A stretch of DNA of 17,552 nt from an uncultured Collinsella sp. Lineage in GTDB: Bacteria > Actinomycetota > Coriobacteriia > Coriobacteriales > Coriobacteriaceae. The position numbers and the translations under genes were made by a program. The stretch is taken from positions 1 through 17,552 of the forward strand of contig URAQ01000009.1 in NCBI GenBank assembly GCA_900545875.1, in the 5' to 3' direction. Positions 14,592-17,552 of the stretch are shown piece by piece (position 1 is the first letter of the stretch; the number at the start of each line of letters is the position of its first letter). The notes under the pieces were generated by a model, which worked only from the letters and a program-made list of their open reading frames with translations, ran no database searches and had not been told where the DNA came from.

Positions 14592-14869
14592 GGCTGCCGC
14601 GAAGGGAACCGGCCCCCTTTTTGCGGCGGTTTTTGCCTATCTGGTGCGTCTTAGATGCAAGTGAGTAGACTTATTTGGATATGCCGAGCACATCGCAACA
14701 AATACTCAATAAAACCGCAGGTCAGAGCTGTGGCGTTTTGGGGCGTGCTTGACCTCCTGCAAAAAGCCTACTCACTTGGTTTTTCTGCTAGAAGACCGCC
14801 GCGAGGGAAGGCAGCTCCCTCGCGGCGGCTGACATTTGCCCAGATAAAACCTGCCAAAATAAACCTGTC
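14592..14869. repeat. Compound hairpin repeat element, copy 2 (~280 bp)
   Basis: Collinear with copy 1 at a constant offset of 13939 bases from the first hairpin through the long inverted repeat, then 13936 at the tail (a 3-bp deletion near hairpin T2). The outer arms are AAGTGAGTAG at 14659 and the complement ending at 14777, the same 119-bp span as copy 1. The left arm and the inner arms have decayed here (for example GTGCTTGAC for GTGCTCGGC). The left hairpin has also decayed and T2 has lost its T-run. It follows the DUF4143 stop by 18 bases and points at the 3' end of a minus-strand luxR gene, the same setting as copy 1. Confidence 0.85.
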
Positions 14870-14912
14870 TACTCTTTGAGCCAGAGCCGACACTAATTCA
14901 AATGGCGAAATC

Positions 14913-14948
14913 AAAGGGCGTTCTCTGCATGGAGGGCGCCCTTTTTTA
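14913..14948 (+). terminator. Terminator-like hairpin at the 3' end of luxR copy 3
   Basis: AAAGGGCG (14913-14920) pairs with CGCCCTTT (14937-14944), followed by TTTATC, so the T-run favours the + strand. It overlaps the end of the minus-strand gene (TAA at 14946-14948). It would stop + strand transcription leaving the DUF4143 gene. Confidence 0.55.
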
Positions 14949-15749
14949 TCGCGGGATGTTTTGCGTGGCAGTCATGAGGCCCAGGCGGTTGCTGACGCCG
15001 AGCTTGCGATAGATGGCGTTGACATGCTTCTTGACGGTTGACTCGCTTATGAATAGCTCGTTTGCCATCTGTTTGTTCGTTTTGCCGTCGAGCATGAGCC
15101 GCATGACTTCGGCTTCGCGCGGTTGGATATTGTGTTCTGTAATGAAAGCATTTAGCTGGTTTGTGTCTTCTGTCTGGGTGAGTTTAATGCCCCGAGGATA
15201 GAGGCTGGCGAGCGCGAGGCTCGCGTGCCGAGCGACTTCGAGCAGGATTGCGAGCTCGGTGTCGGTGAAGTCTCCGGCCGTGCGTTCACGAAACAGGGTG
15301 ATGCTTCCTAGCGGGCTGTCGTTGTGCGCGAGCGTGGCCGTACAGCCAAAGTAGACGCCCTGCGGTTCCATCCATTTGCGATAGATGGGCGTGGCATCGC
15401 GTCGTTCGACGTCGACGAGGTCGAGGTCGCGGTAGACGCCGACCTTATGTAAGTCAAAGCTCCATGTTGTATAGTCCATCGCGGCGTAGCGGTTGTAGTA
15501 GTCGCTCAGTGCGCGGTCGTCCATTCCGCTGCTTGCGGGGTGGACGTAGCGTGGGGCATCACTGCCCGCTGCCTCGATCAGGTCGAACATGGCGATCCGA
15601 TGGGGCACGAGCCCTGTCGTTCCCTCGAGGGTCTCCTTTTGCAGCTTATCGACACCGTGTGATGCGTGGATTGCAAGCGCGAGCTCGTTGAGAGCAGTCC
15701 AGGTCGTACTGTCCAACTCAATAGTCTGCTGATTATTGCATGGGGGCAT
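14946..15749 (-). CDS. Soluble LuxR-type regulator with GAF-like N-terminal domain
   Basis: The 267-residue product has a soluble N-terminal half (about 20-185) resembling a GAF or autoinducer-type sensor domain ([50 protein letters not shown]). A LuxR helix-turn-helix follows at about 206-262 ([44 protein letters not shown]). Unlike the other two LuxR proteins here it has no membrane spans. I chose ATG 15749 because GGAAAGGA lies 6-8 bases upstream; an in-frame ATG at 15785 has no good site. The gene is divergent from deiminase 2 across a short promoter with a nested dyad around GGTATACC, so it probably regulates that gene and itself. The ligand is unknown. Confidence 0.85.
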   Translation of the reverse strand: MPPCNNQQTIELDSTTWTALNELALAIHASHGVDKLQKETLEGTTGLVPHRIAMFDLIEAAGSDAPRYVHPASSGMDDRALSDYYNRYAAMDYTTWSFDLHKVGVYRDLDLVDVERRDATPIYRKWMEPQGVYFGCTATLAHNDSPLGSITLFRERTAGDFTDTELAILLEVARHASLALASLYPRGIKLTQTEDTNQLNAFITEHNIQPREAEVMRLMLDGKTNKQMANELFISESTVKKHVNAIYRKLGVSNRLGLMTATQNIPR

Positions 15750-15811
15750 AGGGCATCCTTTCCATTGTGGAACCCAGTATGTCATGTTCTCGGCCTGAAT
15801 AGAACTTTAGG

Positions 15812-15840
15812 TCAGCGAATGGTATACCGTCGGTCGCTGA
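15812..15840. promoter_or_regulatory. Nested dyad operator candidate between luxR copy 3 and deiminase 2
   Basis: TCAGCGA (15812-15818) and TCGCTGA (15834-15840) are exact complements and enclose the palindrome GGTATACC (15821-15828). GTATACCGT (15822-15830) also occurs at 2026-2034 in the ptcA promoter. It lies in the middle of a divergent intergenic region, suited to control of both genes. Confidence 0.55.
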
Positions 15841-15866
15841 AAGGGGCTCGAGGGACCATTGAGAAC

Positions 15867-15914
15867 ATCTCGGTGCGGCCGCATCATGGTCTCGTCAAGC
15901 AAAAGCACCGAGAT
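15867..15914 (+). other. 10-bp perfect hairpin in the leader of deiminase 2
   Basis: ATCTCGGTGC (15867-15876) pairs exactly with 15905-15914. The right arm ends two bases before the ribosome binding site AGGAGC (15917-15922), so folding could affect ribosome access. A second inverted pair, ATGTTCTC (15783-15790) and GAGAACAT (15861-15868), overlaps its left arm. Confidence 0.5.
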
Positions 15915-15927
15915 TTAGGAGCTTGAA

Positions 15928-17040
15928 ATGAAGACCATTTACGAGAGCGAGTCTACGCCAAAGAAGGACGGATTCTACATGCCCGGCGAGTACGAAGAGC
16001 AGGAGCGCACCTGGATTTTGTGGCCGCATCGCTCGGATGTGTGGCGCTGTGGTGCCAAGCCGGCGCAAAAGGTCTTTACCGAGATTATTAAGACCGTTGC
16101 ACGTTTTCAGCCCATCACTGTGGGCGTCAACACTGAAGACTTCCCCGCGGTGTGTGAGATCTTCGACGGCGTTGAGAACGTGCGCGTTATCCACATGGAG
16201 TACAACGACAGCTGGATTCGCGACCCCGGCCCGGCGTTTCTTGTCAACGACAAGGGGGACGTGGCACTCTCGCACTTCCACTTTAATGCTTACGGCGGTT
16301 TCATTGACGGCCTGTATTTCCCGTGGGACAAGGACGCTTCCATTGGCCTGCAGGTGGCACAGCTCGAGCAGGTTAACCGCTATCGTCCCGAGGATTATAT
16401 CCTCGAGGGTGGCTCGTTTAACTGCGACGGCCAGGGCACCGTGGTGACCACCGAGATGTGCCTGCTCAATGAGGACCGCAACCCCCAGTACACCAAGGAG
16501 CAGATCGAGGAGAAGCTTGCCGAGTACCTGGGCATCGAGAAGGTCATTTGGATCAAGGATGGCATCGACCCGTTTGAGACCAACGGGCACGTGGACGACG
16601 TCGCATGCTTTAGTGCGCCCGGCGAGGTCTGCTGCATGTGGACCGATGATCCCAACCATAAGTTCTACAAGGAGTGCCAAGAGGCGTATAAGACGCTTTC
16701 CGAGACGACGGATGCCCGTGGCCGCAAGCTCAAGATCCACAAGGTGATTATGCCTGCGACCTCGGTATATATGACCGAGGAGGAGGCCAGCACGATTGAC
16801 CCCGTCGAGGGCGTGCTGCCGCGTACCCCCGAGGATGCTTTCGAGCCGAGCTACCTCAACTTCCTGCCCATCAACGGCGCAGTGCTTGTACCGCAGTTCG
16901 GCGATCCCAATGACGCCCAGGCGCTCAAGGATATCCAGGCTGCTTATCCGGACCGTGAAGTCATCGGTATCATGACTCGCGAGGTTATCTACGGCGGCGG
17001 CAACATCCACTGCATCACGCAGCAGGAGCCCTCTGCGTAA
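15928..17040 (+). CDS. aguA: Agmatine deiminase, copy 2
   Basis: Converts agmatine to N-carbamoylputrescine. The 370-residue length is normal for the family. Motifs follow the canonical pattern: LWPHRSDVWRCGAKPAQ, NDSWIRDPGP (93-102), LEGGSF (159-164), a TTEMCLL-to-RNP segment (174-186), NGHVDD (219-224, His221/Asp223) and GGGNIHCITQQ with nucleophile Cys362. Compared with copy 1 it has no 25-residue insert and keeps the GP and RNP residues, so it is probably the standard enzyme. Its later part departs from the usual ASYMNF/ITN pattern (EPSYLNFLPIN). AGGAGC at 15917-15922 supports ATG 15928. It is divergent from a LuxR regulator and lies 450 bp upstream of the carbamate kinase gene, giving a second, separately controlled agmatine unit. 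Confidence 0.92.
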   Translation: MKTIYESESTPKKDGFYMPGEYEEQERTWILWPHRSDVWRCGAKPAQKVFTEIIKTVARFQPITVGVNTEDFPAVCEIFDGVENVRVIHMEYNDSWIRDPGPAFLVNDKGDVALSHFHFNAYGGFIDGLYFPWDKDASIGLQVAQLEQVNRYRPEDYILEGGSFNCDGQGTVVTTEMCLLNEDRNPQYTKEQIEEKLAEYLGIEKVIWIKDGIDPFETNGHVDDVACFSAPGEVCCMWTDDPNHKFYKECQEAYKTLSETTDARGRKLKIHKVIMPATSVYMTEEEASTIDPVEGVLPRTPEDAFEPSYLNFLPINGAVLVPQFGDPNDAQALKDIQAAYPDREVIGIMTREVIYGGGNIHCITQQEPSA

Positions 17041-17490
17041 TGGGCCGCTCCGCCTGATCACGCTTTTCCGCGGAGCGGAAGCGCCCCGTTCACCATGTGC
17101 TTCCCTTCGTCATCTCCCGAAGGCCGCCCGGCCCCGTCTCCAAGCCGGGCGGCCACATCTCTTGCGGGGGCGCCCAATCTCGTGTGCGGGTGCCCCGTTT
17201 GCTCCACTGTGATAACAGGTGCGCATATTCTTGTTCATTCTTGTATAGAAATGCATAGACAAGCTAAATCTGCAGGATTGATATACAAGAGGCGCAAGGG
17301 CCTGACATTTGGTCAATGTGATGAGATTATGCCTATAAGCTCGTTATTAACGCTTATCGCCAATAATCGTCCGTTCACCAAGACAACTAAAAACAAAGGT
17401 CCTTTCAGTGGCACATTGAGGGTATATTGCATAAAGTAAGCCTGCTGGTGAATATTAGAACCGGCGCCCTACGTTAGAAAAGAGGCAGTT
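17041..17490 (+). other. 450-bp spacer: three GC-rich hairpins, then an AT-rich promoter-like stretch before carbamate kinase
   Basis: No supported gene. The stems are CCGCTCCGC (17045-17053) with 17070-17078, GGCCGCCCGGC (17122-17132) with 17144-17154, and GGGGCGCCC (17167-17175) with 17188-17196 (one G:T). None is followed by a clear T-tract. From about 17205 composition shifts sharply to A/T. There ATTCTTGT repeats at 10-bp period (17227 and 17237), and TCTTGTATA (17239-17247) is complementary to 17282-17290, which looks like a protein-binding region. Carbamate kinase probably has its own promoter here, though I cannot fix the boxes. Confidence 0.5.
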
Positions 17491-17552
17491 ATGTCCAAGC
17501 CTTACGGCAAGCCCGACCGCATTGTCGTGGCTCTTGGTGGCAACGCCCTTGG
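17491..17552 (+). CDS. arcC: Carbamate kinase, N-terminal fragment (3' truncated by window edge)
   Basis: Only the first 20 codons are present. They read MSKPYGKPDRIVVALGGNAL and run off the window end. The IVVALGGNAL strand-loop is the start of the amino-acid-kinase fold in carbamate kinases. The enzyme makes ATP and carbamate from carbamoyl phosphate and ADP, the energy-yielding last step after PtcA. AAAAGAGG at 17478-17485 supports ATG 17491. In agmatine operons this gene is often named aguC. The short fragment cannot exclude another amino-acid kinase, but the context makes carbamate kinase very likely. Confidence 0.88.
   Translation, partial: MSKPYGKPDRIVVALGGNAL

Noticed and set aside
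17095..17439. 114-codon ORF before carbamate kinase
   Set aside because: It spans two GC-rich hairpins and then an AT-rich promoter-like region, with changing composition and no ribosome binding site.

Overview
The window looks like a chromosomal piece of a high-GC Gram-positive gut actinobacterium of the Coriobacteriia, with Collinsella as my best guess. The reasons are G/C-rich third codon positions, strong AGGAGG-type ribosome binding sites, and LuxR-type regulators fused to multi-spanning membrane domains. This placement is inference; there is no rRNA or other marker gene here.

The core is a fermentative agmatine (agmatine deiminase) locus. On the + strand it has putrescine carbamoyltransferase (ptcA, 2243-3316), an APC-type agmatine/putrescine antiporter (3450-4889) and agmatine deiminase 1 (5258-6463). 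A second APC antiporter paralogue lies at 7010-8419, a second agmatine deiminase at 15928-17040, and the first 62 bases of a carbamate kinase gene at 17491 to the window end. Together they would import agmatine, deiminate it to N-carbamoylputrescine, phosphorolyse that to putrescine plus carbamoyl phosphate, export putrescine, and make ATP from carbamoyl phosphate. Both the antiporter and the deiminase are duplicated, and deiminase 1 is clearly divergent (a 25-residue insert and altered conserved motifs).

Between the two halves lie a small minus-strand ORF with a good ribosome binding site (8455-8646), a YtcJ-like amidohydrolase (10083-11711), a MATE exporter (11799-13175), and an AAA/DUF4143 ATPase that looks like a later arrival (13404-14573). 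Three LuxR-type regulators punctuate the locus. Two (947-1912 minus, 8775-9767 plus) are homologous proteins with seven predicted membrane spans and a C-terminal helix-turn-helix. The third (14946-15749 minus) is soluble with a GAF-like front half and is divergent from deiminase 2. The left edge carries the end of an FtsX/BceB-type ABC permease.

The non-coding DNA is unusually structured. A 280-bp compound hairpin element occurs twice (about 653-933 and 14592-14869), each time between a + strand gene and the 3' end of a minus-strand luxR gene. Three 23-bp tandem repeats precede the DUF4143 gene. TAAACCYGC-type repeats occur in the ptcA and amidohydrolase promoters, and GTATACCGT is shared by the ptcA and deiminase 2 promoters. 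GC-rich perfect stem-loops without U-tracts sit in the leaders or spacers of most pathway genes.
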